A stretch of 48,756 nucleotides of DNA, taken from an uncultured Azospirillum sp. Lineage in GTDB: Bacteria > Pseudomonadota > Alphaproteobacteria > RF32 > CAG-239. Location of the stretch: the NCBI GenBank assembly GCA_900542055.1, contig UQMA01000010.1, positions 1 to 48,756 on the forward strand. Direction: 5' to 3'. Positions 25,232 through 34,010 of this stretch are shown here, one piece after another; the first letter of the stretch is position 1; every line of letters starts with the position of its first letter. The notes below the pieces were generated by a model. It did not search any database. It saw nothing but the letters and a program-made list of their open reading frames with translations, and was not told the origin of the DNA. Position numbers and translations under genes: made by a program.

Positions 25232-27268
25232 TTATTGTTTTTCCTTTTTAGAAACCGGTTCCGTATTTTCTTTTGATTGCACAAGTTTTTCAGAATCGGC
25301 TTTACTTGCGGTTTCAGCTTTATCCGATGGTGATTTAACGGATTTTGGCTGAGTTTCTGCAACAATTTCTTTGCTTTCTTCTTTTTCACCTCTAAGGTTT
25401 TGCAAAAATTGATTTTCAATTTTCATATACTGATTAAATAACCAGCGCGACTGACTGAGCACCATAATTGAAATAATTACCAATCCCCATGTAACTTTGG
25501 TATTTTCAGTTAAAAATTGATGAACAACCGTTGATAAAATAAACAACACCATAATCAGTCTAAAACTTGTCATCATCATCAGCGGCAGGCGGTTCAATTT
25601 TTTTGCAGTCCATAGTTTATAATAAACCGCGGCAACATTATGGTTGGATATAAAAAAGTTTTTCTCATTCAAAGCCTGATCATACAAACTGCACAATCCG
25701 AACTTTTCTTCTATTTTGTTGATAATAGATTTTTGAGGCTCTTCTCCCTCCGCATTTTTATGACGGCTGAACTTGCATAATATATCGGCAAACTTTTCAC
25801 GGGCAAAAATCGGCAATACCGTTTCCCAACCAATCATAGCTTTTAAGAACGGCGACATAAACAGCAATGTTATTGCCGTAACCGTAATTCGCGCAGCCAG
25901 ATTTGGCATCAGAGAATGGATAAACGGTTTAACAAAATATGCTGAAAGTCCGATAATGGTGAATAAAATCATCGAAAACAGAATCATGCGAATGAAATAG
26001 CTTTTAAACAGCAATTTCCAATGGCGTTCTTCAATTTTAGACTCTCTTGCGATAGATGTATTTGAAGCAATACGTTTAGTTATAGATTCCGGCAATACTT
26101 TGCACAAATAACGATAAGCCGGCTCAGAGGCTTTTATCATCATCGGAGTAAAGAAAGTTGTAATAACCGAAACAGCCACGATAATCGGATAAACCTGCGC
26201 ATCCAATACTTTAATACTCATACCCAAACTGGCAATAATAAATGCGAATTCGCCGACTTGCGCCAAAGAAAAACCACCCTGCAAAGCAGTTTTAAGAGTT
26301 TCACCCGAAAACAGAAAACCTAAACATGAAAATATTATTTTTCCGATCATAACAATAAATGTAATCACACAAATCGGCCATGCGTATTTTACAAACATTG
26401 AAGGGTCAACCATCATCCCCACAGAAACAAAGAATACAACTCCGAAAAAATCTTTAAGAGGTTTTATATTTTTTTCTATTCGCTCGATAACCGAGGTTTC
26501 CGCCAAAATAGAACCCATAATAAACGCACCCAAAGCCGAAGAAAATCCGGAAGATGTAGCCAGCAAAACCATACCAAAGCACAAACTGATTGAAATGAGC
26601 AATAACATTTCATCATTGAGAAACGGCGTAATTTTTTTTAGAAAACTCGGAACAAGATAAATGCCGATAACAAAACACAAAACCAAGAAAAATATCAATT
26701 TCATTGTGCTTAAAAGCAAAGCTCCACCGTCAATACTATTGCCAAGAGCAACCGTAGGCAGCAAAACCAACAGCAAGATACCTACAATATCTTCAACAAC
26801 GAGCACACCAAAAACCAAATCTGTATATTTTTGTTTTTTTACATTTAAGTCTTCAAATGCTTTAATAATAATCGTTGTTGACGACATTGAAATCATACTG
26901 CCTAGAAAAAAACTGTCCATAACCGACCACCCCAGCAGCAAACCGGTATTGTATCCTAAAAACAGCATAAACAAAATGTTGGCGTTTGATGTAATTAAAG
27001 CGGATTTTCCAACGTTTATCATTTTTTTGAAACTGAATTCAAGTCCCAAACCAAACAATAAGAAGATAACACCAATATCTGCCCATAAGGTAAGATTGGC
27101 TTTGTCGGTTACCGTCGGAACAAAACTAAAATAAGGTCCCGCAAAAATACCTGCCAAAACATATCCTAAAACTGTCGGTTGTTTCAATTTTTTAAAAAGC
27201 AAAGTTGTCAAACCGGCATAAATGGTTATCAGCGTCAAATCAACAATCAAGGGTTGAATAGAGTGCAT
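25232..27268 (-). CDS. CPA2-family cation:proton antiporter (KefB/YbaL-like)
   Basis: 678 residues, ATG with GAGGA upstream. Residues about 1-385 form the 12-13-helix Na+/H+ exchanger domain: PTVLGYVLAGIFAGPYFSF, FLLFGLGLEFSF, VVEDIVGILLLVLLP with the ion-binding Glu-Asp, and FSLAQVGEFAFIIASLG. Three or four more helices follow at about 425-480 and 565-610. There is no C-terminal RCK/TrkA-N nucleotide-binding domain as in KefB/KefC. The last 55 residues are a charged low-complexity tail rich in Lys, Glu and Ser. It probably exchanges K+ or Na+ for protons across the inner membrane; ion and gating are unknown. Confidence 0.85.
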   Translation of the reverse strand: MHSIQPLIVDLTLITIYAGLTTLLFKKLKQPTVLGYVLAGIFAGPYFSFVPTVTDKANLTLWADIGVIFLLFGLGLEFSFKKMINVGKSALITSNANILFMLFLGYNTGLLLGWSVMDSFFLGSMISMSSTTIIIKAFEDLNVKKQKYTDLVFGVLVVEDIVGILLLVLLPTVALGNSIDGGALLLSTMKLIFFLVLCFVIGIYLVPSFLKKITPFLNDEMLLLISISLCFGMVLLATSSGFSSALGAFIMGSILAETSVIERIEKNIKPLKDFFGVVFFVSVGMMVDPSMFVKYAWPICVITFIVMIGKIIFSCLGFLFSGETLKTALQGGFSLAQVGEFAFIIASLGMSIKVLDAQVYPIIVAVSVITTFFTPMMIKASEPAYRYLCKVLPESITKRIASNTSIARESKIEERHWKLLFKSYFIRMILFSMILFTIIGLSAYFVKPFIHSLMPNLAARITVTAITLLFMSPFLKAMIGWETVLPIFAREKFADILCKFSRHKNAEGEEPQKSIINKIEEKFGLCSLYDQALNEKNFFISNHNVAAVYYKLWTAKKLNRLPLMMMTSFRLIMVLFILSTVVHQFLTENTKVTWGLVIISIMVLSQSRWLFNQYMKIENQFLQNLRGEKEESKEIVAETQPKSVKSPSDKAETASKADSEKLVQSKENTEPVSKKEKQ

Positions 27269-27416
27269 TGTGTAGTCCTCTTAAAAAAAATTAACTCACT
27301 GAATTATATAGTCAAAAAAATTAAATTTTGATAAAAAAAATTTTTGCCATAAAAACTATTAAAACATTTTCAGTGTTTTTATTTTTTTCTCTTAGGACTG
27401 GTTTATATATGAATTA

Positions 27417-27905
27417 TTAATTTTGTCTTTCTTTCATTTTTTGGATAGCCAGCCTTAACGCATCGTTTTCATTTTCGCTTGATTCTTGAGCATATTTTTC
27501 CATTTGCGGCAAAATCTGCTTATTGACCGTATGCAAAATTCTTTCATCTTGCTTTTCTGTACCATCATAATAATCATTACCCGCAATCATCTGAGCCATC
27601 ATCAACCGGCTTTTCGTAAGAGAAGTCAGAGTGGCTTGGTTTTCAATATCCATATGTAAAAGCTTATCTTCAAAAGCGGCAGCATCAGAAACAAGGTGCC
27701 TAGCGAATTTAAAAGCGGAAGGAAAGTCTTTCAAAGCAGCTTGCAATTTTGGAGTATTTTTATCAGCCATCAGCTTAAGCGCTGATAATTTCAACATTGT
27801 TGCCGCGCACTTAGAAGAAACAGCCACACAGTCAAATAATTTTTTGTGCTGTTTCACATCAGGCCAACTATTCTCAATTATTTGTTTAAAACTCTCATCA
27901 ATCAT
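27417..27905 (-). CDS. Hypothetical helical protein
   Basis: 162 residues, predicted all-helical and soluble, with no signal peptide. Composition is rich in Lys, Ala, Gln and Glu, with three Cys. I do not recognise it. The start ATG at 27905 has no good ribosome-binding site. It lies between a tRNA-Ser gene upstream, which has its own terminator, and the antiporter gene. Real coding is supported by length, a normal amino-acid mix and absence of a better reading frame. Confidence 0.55.
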   Translation of the reverse strand: MIDESFKQIIENSWPDVKQHKKLFDCVAVSSKCAATMLKLSALKLMADKNTPKLQAALKDFPSAFKFARHLVSDAAAFEDKLLHMDIENQATLTSLTKSRLMMAQMIAGNDYYDGTEKQDERILHTVNKQILPQMEKYAQESSENENDALRLAIQKMKERQN

Positions 27906-28039
27906 TTTTCAGCTTAATTAAATTTAATTATAAAAAGAGTTCATTGTTCGATGTACTCTCCTTGCTTATAGCAAAGACAACTATTGCATCTTTCAACATA
28001 AAGCGATGGTCTGCAAAGCTCGCATTTCCGCTACATATG

Positions 28040-28073
28040 AAAAAAGACGCTTGAGCAAAGCGTCTTTTTAATT
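28040..28073 (-). terminator. Terminator of tRNA-Ser(GGA)
   Basis: Read on the minus strand, AAAAAGACGCTTT-GCTC-AAGCGTCTTTTT directly after the tRNA 3' end. Confidence 0.88.
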
Positions 28074-28077
28074 AAAA

Positions 28078-28168
28078 TGGCGGATAGAGAGGGATTCGAA
28101 CCCTCGGTACGCTTTAGGCGCACACACGATTTCCAATCGTGCGCCTTCGACCACTCGGCCATCTATCC
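28078..28168 (-). tRNA. tRNA-Ser (anticodon GGA)
   Basis: 91 bases with a long variable arm, as in class II tRNAs, and CCA encoded. Minus strand: acceptor GGATAGA/TCTATCC, discriminator G, anticodon stem CACGA with loop TTGGAAA (anticodon GGA, reading UCC/UCU), variable stem GTGCGCC...GGCGCAC-like pairing region, T arm GAGGG/CCCTC with TTCGAAT. Confidence 0.96.
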
Positions 28169-28217
28169 AAATCGTTTTTCTATTTAACGACTTTTATTTT
28201 ATTTGGCAAGATTTTTT

Positions 28218-28814
28218 TTATTTTCCCCAACCAACAGCCTGTGAAATAATTATTTTTTTCGTGGTTGCCAAATTTAATTCCTTCGCAACCTTATCTGTAT
28301 CAAAATACCCGCGAATCACACTATTCATACCGATTGAAGTTGTATACAATGACACATTTTGATAAGCAGAACCGGCATGCATATCAGCATAACGAACATT
28401 TTTATCACCGACATATATCAACACAAGCGGAACATCGGTCATATAATCCTGCGTTTTAAACAAACCTAATATATTCTTATCATTAACTTGTTTTAATTTA
28501 TTTGCATCTGCATCATAAAGCCAAACGCCCTTTCCATCGGCCACATAAATATCCAATTCCTTTTTATTCATTGCCGTCGGAATCGTTCTTTTTCCATCTT
28601 GACTGCTAACACCGTAAGCAGCCCAAAGCAAATTGCTTAATGTTTGTTCATCAATGGCTTTGTTTGAAAATTCTCTATTGCTGCGACGTTGTTTTAAAAC
28701 CTCCATCAAAGGCTTTCCTCCGCTTTGTTCTGGTTGCGGCAAAACTTTTTCTATTGCAAAAACATTTGTTGAAGCTAACACTGTAAAAAACAATCCCCAA
28801 AAAATTCTTTTCAT
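28218..28814 (-). CDS. Exported SagB-type nitroreductase-family protein
   Basis: 198 residues, ATG with GGAGTG upstream. A Sec signal peptide (FWGLFFTVLASTNVFA, cleaved near residue 20) precedes a nitroreductase fold. KQRRSNREFSNKAIDEQTLS is the N-terminal FMN-phosphate contact, NLLWAAYGVSS follows, then MHAGSAYQNVSLYTTSIGM and the final IISQAVGWGK. This matches small SagB/ThcOx-like nitroreductases. An exported flavoenzyme is unusual but seen in related anaerobes, where similar proteins act on an unknown periplasmic substrate. FMN binding is inferred; no partner gene is near. Confidence 0.8.
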   Translation of the reverse strand: MKRIFWGLFFTVLASTNVFAIEKVLPQPEQSGGKPLMEVLKQRRSNREFSNKAIDEQTLSNLLWAAYGVSSQDGKRTIPTAMNKKELDIYVADGKGVWLYDADANKLKQVNDKNILGLFKTQDYMTDVPLVLIYVGDKNVRYADMHAGSAYQNVSLYTTSIGMNSVIRGYFDTDKVAKELNLATTKKIIISQAVGWGK

Positions 28815-28879
28815 TTTTTCACTCCGATATCAAATCTGGAGCACATTTTTAACCTATTTCAATATATTTACAAATAAAA

Positions 28880-29854
28880 TTATTGTCTTAAAAATTTTAT
28901 TTGCATTTTTTCTTTTAAAAAATCCGCTACTCTGTTGTTCAAATCATAGGTGTGAGTTTCCAAAGGGTTTATCATATATAAATCTTTTTGTTCCTGCGCC
29001 AAATCACTGAATTTTTGTTCAAACAATTTTTCAATTGAAGGGAAATTAGACCAATCCTCCCGAGTTTGCAAAATATGTAATCCTTCATGATAGACTACAG
29101 ATAACAGTACAAAATTATCACAAACCGAAAACTTTTCTTTATTAATAAAAATCGTATTATTTTTTTGATATGCAAGCGGAAGCGAAAATTCCGACGCACT
29201 TAAACTCTTATGCTTCTGTTCTTGTCCCCACTCATCTTCATTAAAAAAATCAAGCTTTATATCCGTTTGGTAACAGTCATTAAAAACAGACAGAATATTT
29301 TCAATAAAATCTTTCTTTTTTGAAAAATCCAAACCAGACCAGATTTCAAAATATTCCGCCAAATGCGGAACACTTTGCAAACGATGACAAAAATGGTCGC
29401 AGCGCGCTTGTTCTTGTTCAACAAATTCTTGTGGCAAATTAATTCCCTTAAGCAGGGCTTTTATTTTTTCATGATTATTTTTGATTGTTTTGCAATTCAT
29501 ATCAAAAGCTGTACTATCATTGCCTATAACGTCGACCAATAGCGAATCCAGAAGTTCCAATCTCTGCTTGTTATTCAAAAGCGCTATTTTTTCAAGAGAC
29601 ATAGCAGAAAGTTTTCTTTCCGCCATATCATGGTGCAAACAATCATCTTCTTTTCTCTTGAGATTTAAACTGCGTGAAAATTTATTCCATTCTTCCAGTG
29701 TCGGAAACATCGATTTTCCTAAAATTGTTTCCAAACGGCGAGCGTATTTCGGATATTTAGGCTCAATAATCACATACTGTTTTCCTTTATACTGCCCAAG
29801 TATAAGATTGCAGTTCAGTAAAATCCAACGATATTCTGAAAGATTCAGTTTCAT
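28880..29854 (-). CDS. Hypothetical protein with HEGLH zinc-metallopeptidase-like motif
   Basis: 324 residues, no signal peptide or membrane segment. The N-terminal 100 residues are basic and helical. Near residue 265 the segment LLSVVYHEGLHILQ contains HExxH (His-Glu-Gly-Leu-His), preceded by a beta-like FINKEKFSV strand, and 35 residues later MINPLETHTYDLNNRVADFL supplies Glu and Asn residues in a helix, where gluzincin-type folds place their third zinc ligand. I do not recognise the family. A cytoplasmic metallopeptidase is plausible. A TGTAACA direct repeat lies upstream of the start. Confidence 0.6.
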   Translation of the reverse strand: MKLNLSEYRWILLNCNLILGQYKGKQYVIIEPKYPKYARRLETILGKSMFPTLEEWNKFSRSLNLKRKEDDCLHHDMAERKLSAMSLEKIALLNNKQRLELLDSLLVDVIGNDSTAFDMNCKTIKNNHEKIKALLKGINLPQEFVEQEQARCDHFCHRLQSVPHLAEYFEIWSGLDFSKKKDFIENILSVFNDCYQTDIKLDFFNEDEWGQEQKHKSLSASEFSLPLAYQKNNTIFINKEKFSVCDNFVLLSVVYHEGLHILQTREDWSNFPSIEKLFEQKFSDLAQEQKDLYMINPLETHTYDLNNRVADFLKEKMQIKFLRQ

Positions 29855-29882
29855 TATGGTTCACCATTGCAATTAAAAACAT

Positions 29883-29900
29883 TGTAACAATAATGTAACA
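29883..29900 (-). promoter_or_regulatory. Direct TGTAACA repeat upstream of the HEGLH gene
   Basis: TGTAACAATAATGTAACA on the plus strand, one base longer than the box at 8308-8324. It lies 28 bases before the start of the minus-strand gene ending at 29854. Confidence 0.35.
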
Positions 29901-29937
29901 TATTTTAACAACTTTTCCAAGTAGGAATTTTGCACAA

Positions 29938-29972
29938 AAAAAACCGCCCCGAAAAGAGGCGGCTTTTTGTTT
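29938..29972 (-). terminator. Terminator of rpsA
   Basis: CCGCC/GGCGG-centred hairpin with A/T flanks on both sides, 15 bases after the rpsA stop on the minus strand, ending in a T-run. Confidence 0.8.
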
Positions 29973-29986
29973 ATAATCGTTGCCGA

Positions 29987-31663
29987 TTATTTTTTCTTCA
30001 AAGCTTCACCCAAAGCATCACCCAAAGTAGAACCTGAAGTTGTATTAGAATATTCTTCTAAAGCCTTCTTTTCTTCTTCGATTTCCAATGCTTTGATTGA
30101 CAAAGCCAATTTGCCTTTTTTCTTGTCAACGGCAGTTACTTTTGCTTCAACTACATCGCCAGCTTTGAAATTATTCAAATCCTGACCGGCTTTATCTTTT
30201 GACAAGTCAGCTTTTTTGATGAGAGCTGATACACCATCAACTTCAACATTTAAGCCATCTTCCAAAACTTCAGCAACAGTAGCTTTTACGTTGTCGCCTT
30301 TTTTGAAGTTGTCCAAAGCTGTGGCATTGGCATTTTCTGTCAATTGTTTAATGCCGAGGCTGATGCGTTCTTTTTCAACATCAACATCAATGATTTTAGC
30401 TTGAATTTCCTGACCTTTGGCATAATCTTTAACAGCTTCTTCGCCAGATTTGTCCCAAGAAATGTCAGACAAGTGAATCATACCGTCGATTTCATCATTC
30501 AAACCAATGAACAAACCAAATTCGGTAATGTTTTTAATTTTGCCTTCAATAACAGAACCAACCGGATGTTCTTCAACATAAGCTGCCCAAGGGTTAGCTG
30601 TGCATTGCTTAATGCCAAGGCTGATTCTTCTCTTTTCAGCATCGACTTCCAGAACTTTAACTTCAACTTCTTGAGAAGTAGAAACAATTTTGCCCGGATG
30701 TACGTTTTTACGAGTCCAGCTCATTTCAGAAACGTGAACCAAACCTTCGATACCGTCTTCGAGTTCAACAAATGCACCGTAATCAGTAATATTTGTAACT
30801 TTACCTTTGCAAACGTCGCCGACATGGAATTTTTCGGCAACATTTTGCCATGGATCATTTTCAAGCTGTTTCATACCCAGGCTGATACGCTGATTGTCTT
30901 CATTGAATTTGATAACCTGAACTTTAACAGTCTGGCCAACAGACAAAACTTCTGCAGGGTGGTTGATTCTCTTCCAAGAAATATCTGTAACGTGCAACAA
31001 GCCGTCAACACCGCCCAAATCAATGAATGCACCGTAATCAGTAATGTTTTTAACAACACCTTCGAGAACAGAGCCTTCTTTGATGGCATCAATCAATTCA
31101 GCACGGGATTCAGCGCGGGTTTCTTCCAAAACAACACGGCGAGAAACAACGATATTGCCTCTGACTTTATCCATTTTCAAAATTTGGAACGGCTGAGAAA
31201 TACCCATTAACGGAGAAATGTCGCGGATTGGACGAATATCAATTTGAGAACCCGGCAAGAAAGCAATAGCACCGTTCAAATCAACAGTGAAACCGCCCTT
31301 AACACGACCGAAAATAACACCGTTAATACGTTCGCCGGCGTTCATAGCTTTTTCAAGATCCTGCCATGCTTCTTCACGGCGGGCTTTTTCACGTGACAAG
31401 ACAATATTGCCTTCTCTGTCTTCATAACGGTCAACATAAACTTCGATTACATCGCCGATTTTCAATTCAGGATTCTGTCCGAATTCGCGAACAGGAATGC
31501 GTCCTTCTGATTTAAGACCGACATCAACCATAACAAAATCAGGAGTAATTTTAACAATAGTTCCTTTAACTACTGAGCCGACAAGGCTTTTTTCGCCCAT
31601 TTGTTCATTGAGCAAATCAGCAAAAACTTCGTTAGTTTCAGGAATTTGAAATTCTGTATTCAT
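29987..31663 (-). CDS. rpsA: 30S ribosomal protein S1
   Basis: 558 residues with six S1 RNA-binding domains. They open with VKGTIVKITPDFVMVDVG, NGVIFGRVKGGFTVDLNG, EGVVKNITDYGAFIDLGG, KGKVTNITDYGAFVELED, EGKIKNITEFGLFIGLND and KATVAEVLEDGLNVEVDG. S1 helps mRNAs with weak ribosome-binding sites bind the 30S subunit. The ATG at 31663 has no Shine-Dalgarno, as is usual for rpsA, whose translation is self-regulated. It follows cmk on the same strand, the classic cmk-rpsA order. A GC-rich leader separates the two. Confidence 0.97.
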   Translation of the reverse strand: MNTEFQIPETNEVFADLLNEQMGEKSLVGSVVKGTIVKITPDFVMVDVGLKSEGRIPVREFGQNPELKIGDVIEVYVDRYEDREGNIVLSREKARREEAWQDLEKAMNAGERINGVIFGRVKGGFTVDLNGAIAFLPGSQIDIRPIRDISPLMGISQPFQILKMDKVRGNIVVSRRVVLEETRAESRAELIDAIKEGSVLEGVVKNITDYGAFIDLGGVDGLLHVTDISWKRINHPAEVLSVGQTVKVQVIKFNEDNQRISLGMKQLENDPWQNVAEKFHVGDVCKGKVTNITDYGAFVELEDGIEGLVHVSEMSWTRKNVHPGKIVSTSQEVEVKVLEVDAEKRRISLGIKQCTANPWAAYVEEHPVGSVIEGKIKNITEFGLFIGLNDEIDGMIHLSDISWDKSGEEAVKDYAKGQEIQAKIIDVDVEKERISLGIKQLTENANATALDNFKKGDNVKATVAEVLEDGLNVEVDGVSALIKKADLSKDKAGQDLNNFKAGDVVEAKVTAVDKKKGKLALSIKALEIEEEKKALEEYSNTTSGSTLGDALGEALKKK

Positions 31664-31708
31664 AAAAAATTCAATTCAAAAATGCCAACCCAAATCAAAT
31701 ATAAAAAA

Positions 31709-31763
31709 CGGGCGGACTTGCGCGTGGTTAAAAATTCCGGCGGCAACGCGCCGTGCTTGCCGA
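31709..31763 (-). promoter_or_regulatory. GC-rich structured leader of rpsA
   Basis: A GC-rich island in an AT-rich gap. On the minus strand CGGCAA pairs with TTGCCG (31762-31757 with 31746-31741), and GCGCGT inside that hairpin could instead pair with the downstream ACGCGC. The alternatives exclude each other. This could be an S1-autoregulation or attenuation element. Confidence 0.35.
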
Positions 31764-31790
31764 AACTAACTCTTTTATACATGCAAATAT

Positions 31791-32456
31791 TTATTTTTCA
31801 ATATTTTTTTGCTTTTCATCGATAATTTTGCAAACTTGATTAAAAACTTCTTCTATCGATAAGTCGGATGTGTCAAAATGTATGGCATCCGCTGCCGGTT
31901 GGCTGCCTGCACGCGAAAAATCACTCTTATCGCGAGCTATTGTCTGTTCCAACACTTCCTGATAGCTGACTGATTGACCTTTTTGCTCATATTCCTTAAA
32001 CCGGCGCATAGCTCTGATTTCGGCAGAAGCAGTTACAAAAAACTTAATATCGGCGTGCGGACAAATAACCGTTCCCGTGTCACGACCGTCATAAATAGCG
32101 CCATCGGCTTTTGAACCATCGGCAAAAACCGGATTTTTAGAAAAATTTTGCTGCATTTTCAATAATGCGGCTCGCACTGAAGGAATTGCCGCAACGGCAG
32201 AAGCAGCTTTACTGCCGGAAAGAGAACGAAAATCGGGATTTTTGGATAATTCTATCATTCGGGGAAAAGTTAAATGCTGCGCTAACAGCGTTGCGCTTTC
32301 AGCATCATCAAGTTTTTTATCTGCCAACAGCATTTCCAAACCGACTGCCCGATATACCATACCGGTGTCAAAATATGCTAAATTATATTTTTCAGCTAAA
32401 GTTGAAGCCAATGTTCCTTTTCCTGCAGCGGCAGGACCGTCGATAGTTATAATCAT
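31791..32456 (-). CDS. cmk: Cytidylate kinase
   Basis: 221 residues from the ATG at 32456; a TTG at 32474 extends it by six residues but the conserved start is MIITIDGPAAAGKGTLA. The P-loop GPAAAGKGT, LAYFDTGMVYRAVG (nucleoside site) and YDGRDTGTVICPHADIKFFV are family signatures, followed by RDKSDFSRAGSQPAADA. The enzyme phosphorylates CMP and dCMP with ATP. It precedes rpsA on the same strand, as in most Proteobacteria. Normal length. Confidence 0.95.
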   Translation of the reverse strand: MIITIDGPAAAGKGTLASTLAEKYNLAYFDTGMVYRAVGLEMLLADKKLDDAESATLLAQHLTFPRMIELSKNPDFRSLSGSKAASAVAAIPSVRAALLKMQQNFSKNPVFADGSKADGAIYDGRDTGTVICPHADIKFFVTASAEIRAMRRFKEYEQKGQSVSYQEVLEQTIARDKSDFSRAGSQPAADAIHFDTSDLSIEEVFNQVCKIIDEKQKNIEK

Positions 32457-32562
32457 CTTTTTGCCTGTAACCAAAACTTAACTAAACATCAGTTATATTA
32501 ATTTGCAGTCAAACTCAAGCTTATTGAGTCATTTATGCAGAATTTTATTCATGGAGAATCGC

Positions 32563-33294
32563 GTGCCTAAAACTTCAAAAATACGCCTTTACGCAGATAT
32601 GGTCCTTTCCGAAGGGATAACGGCAGAACTGAATGCCGAACAAAGCCATTATCTCTTATCTGTTATGAGATTAACCGCAGGCACTTCCATTTTGATTTTT
32701 AACGGACAAAACGGTGAATATGAATGCGAACTCGGTATTGCCGGTAAAAAAAATGCCGTTGTAAAAGTTATAAAGCAAACCAAAAAACAAAATAATGTTC
32801 CCGATAACTGGCTGCTGTTCGCTCCTTTAAAAAAAGATCGCACAGATTTTGTAATAGAAAAATCCACCGAATTAGGAGTGTCGCGGATCATACCCGTCAT
32901 CACCCGCTATACCATCTCGGAAAAAGTTAAAACTGCCAGATTTCAGGCACAAGCCATTGAAGCCGCTGAACAATCAAGAAGACTTGATATTCCTGATATA
33001 AGAGAATCGGAACAGCTGGAAAAATTGCTCAATTCATGGGACGAAAAACGTTCACTTTACTATATGGATGAGACCGGAGCCGGACAGCCGGTTGCGGCAG
33101 CTTTTCAAAATGCTACCGCGCCGGCGGCTTTTTTAATCGGTCCCGAAGGGGGATTCAGCGAATCGGAATTAGCTTTACTGCGCGGTAAAACATTTGCCAA
33201 AGCAGTTAACCTCGGTCCAAGAATTTTGAGAGCAGAAACAGCCGTTTTAGCAGCTCTGGCTTGTTGGCAGGCTTTAAACGGAGATTGGAAATAA
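32563..33294 (+). CDS. rsmE: 16S rRNA (uracil-1498-N3) methyltransferase RsmE
   Basis: 243 residues from the GTG at 32563, chosen because GGAG lies six bases upstream and family members begin near this point; ATG at 32551 and TTG at 32503 are longer alternatives. The PUA-like N-terminal domain has HYLLSVMRL. The SPOUT domain holds KSTELGVSRIIPVITRYT, RRLDIP and the knot segments FLIGPEGGFSESELALL and VNLGPRILRAETAVLAAL. It methylates U1498 of 16S rRNA. The rquA gene begins 12 bases after its stop, so the two form an operon. Confidence 0.93.
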   Translation: MPKTSKIRLYADMVLSEGITAELNAEQSHYLLSVMRLTAGTSILIFNGQNGEYECELGIAGKKNAVVKVIKQTKKQNNVPDNWLLFAPLKKDRTDFVIEKSTELGVSRIIPVITRYTISEKVKTARFQAQAIEAAEQSRRLDIPDIRESEQLEKLLNSWDEKRSLYYMDETGAGQPVAAAFQNATAPAAFLIGPEGGFSESELALLRGKTFAKAVNLGPRILRAETAVLAALACWQALNGDWK

Positions 33295-33306
33295 ACGGAG
33301 AAAAAA

Positions 33307-34008
33307 ATGGCAAAACGTAAACTTTCGGCCGCTCCGGCCATTATTCCGCCGTATCAACGTGAATTTTACAGCAAAATTTACGAAAACAGGTTTTTGACCA
33401 AATTATTTGACCGGCAATGGCTGTTAAATCTGATAACTTTCGGCTATAATCAAAAATTGTCCGAAGCCTGCCTTGAAGATGTGCAGCCGCATCAACGCGT
33501 TTTGCAAACCGGAGCCACTTTTGGCAATCAACTTGGAAATCTGGCTTCAAAACTCGGGGTTTACGGCAAATTGGATATTGTAGATGTAAGCTTAACGCAA
33601 TTGCGTTATGTCAGAAACAAATATCGCTTTTTATACCCCTATATGAATTTTATCAACCGTGATGCTCTGGAGCCCATTACCGAAAAATATGATACCATTA
33701 TCTGTTATATGCTGCTTCACGAGCTTCCTCTTGCCGCTAAAAGCAAAATGATAAATCAAATATTATCCGCGCTGTCACCGAACGGCAAAGCAATTTTTAT
33801 TGATTATAACAACATGGCCTGGTGGCATCCGCTGCGGTGGTTTGTAAAAATGTTTAACCGTTTATATCAGCCTTTTGCCGAAAGAATGTGGCAAAGCGAA
33901 ATCAGAAGCTATGTTCCAGATGCAAGTTTGTATGATTGGCGCAAAACAACATATTTCGCGAAAACATATCAAAAAGTTGTCGTCACCAGAAAAAACGGAT
34001 TGTATTGA
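33307..34008 (+). CDS. rquA: Rhodoquinone biosynthesis methyltransferase-like RquA
   Basis: 233 residues, ATG with GGAG upstream. Class I SAM fold with RquA features: motif I reads VLQTGATFGNQLGNLASKLG in place of the acidic E/DxGxGxG. Then come LDIVDVSLTQLRYV, IICYMLLHELPLAAKSKM, LSPNGKAIFIDYNNMAWWHPLRW kept as separate landmarks, and a Trp/Arg-rich C-terminus (PFAERMWQSEI). RquA converts ubiquinone to rhodoquinone using SAM as amino donor and has lost methylation-type acidic residues. Rhodoquinone feeds fumarate reductase during anaerobic growth. It lies in an operon with rsmE and abuts convergent yejB by two bases. Confidence 0.85.
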   Translation: MAKRKLSAAPAIIPPYQREFYSKIYENRFLTKLFDRQWLLNLITFGYNQKLSEACLEDVQPHQRVLQTGATFGNQLGNLASKLGVYGKLDIVDVSLTQLRYVRNKYRFLYPYMNFINRDALEPITEKYDTIICYMLLHELPLAAKSKMINQILSALSPNGKAIFIDYNNMAWWHPLRWFVKMFNRLYQPFAERMWQSEIRSYVPDASLYDWRKTTYFAKTYQKVVVTRKNGLY

Positions 34009-34010
34009 TT

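Noticed and set aside
30344..31210. 288-codon plus-strand open frame antisense to rpsA
   Set aside because: Phe/Asn-rich translation typical of an antisense shadow of a repeat-containing gene; rpsA is certain.
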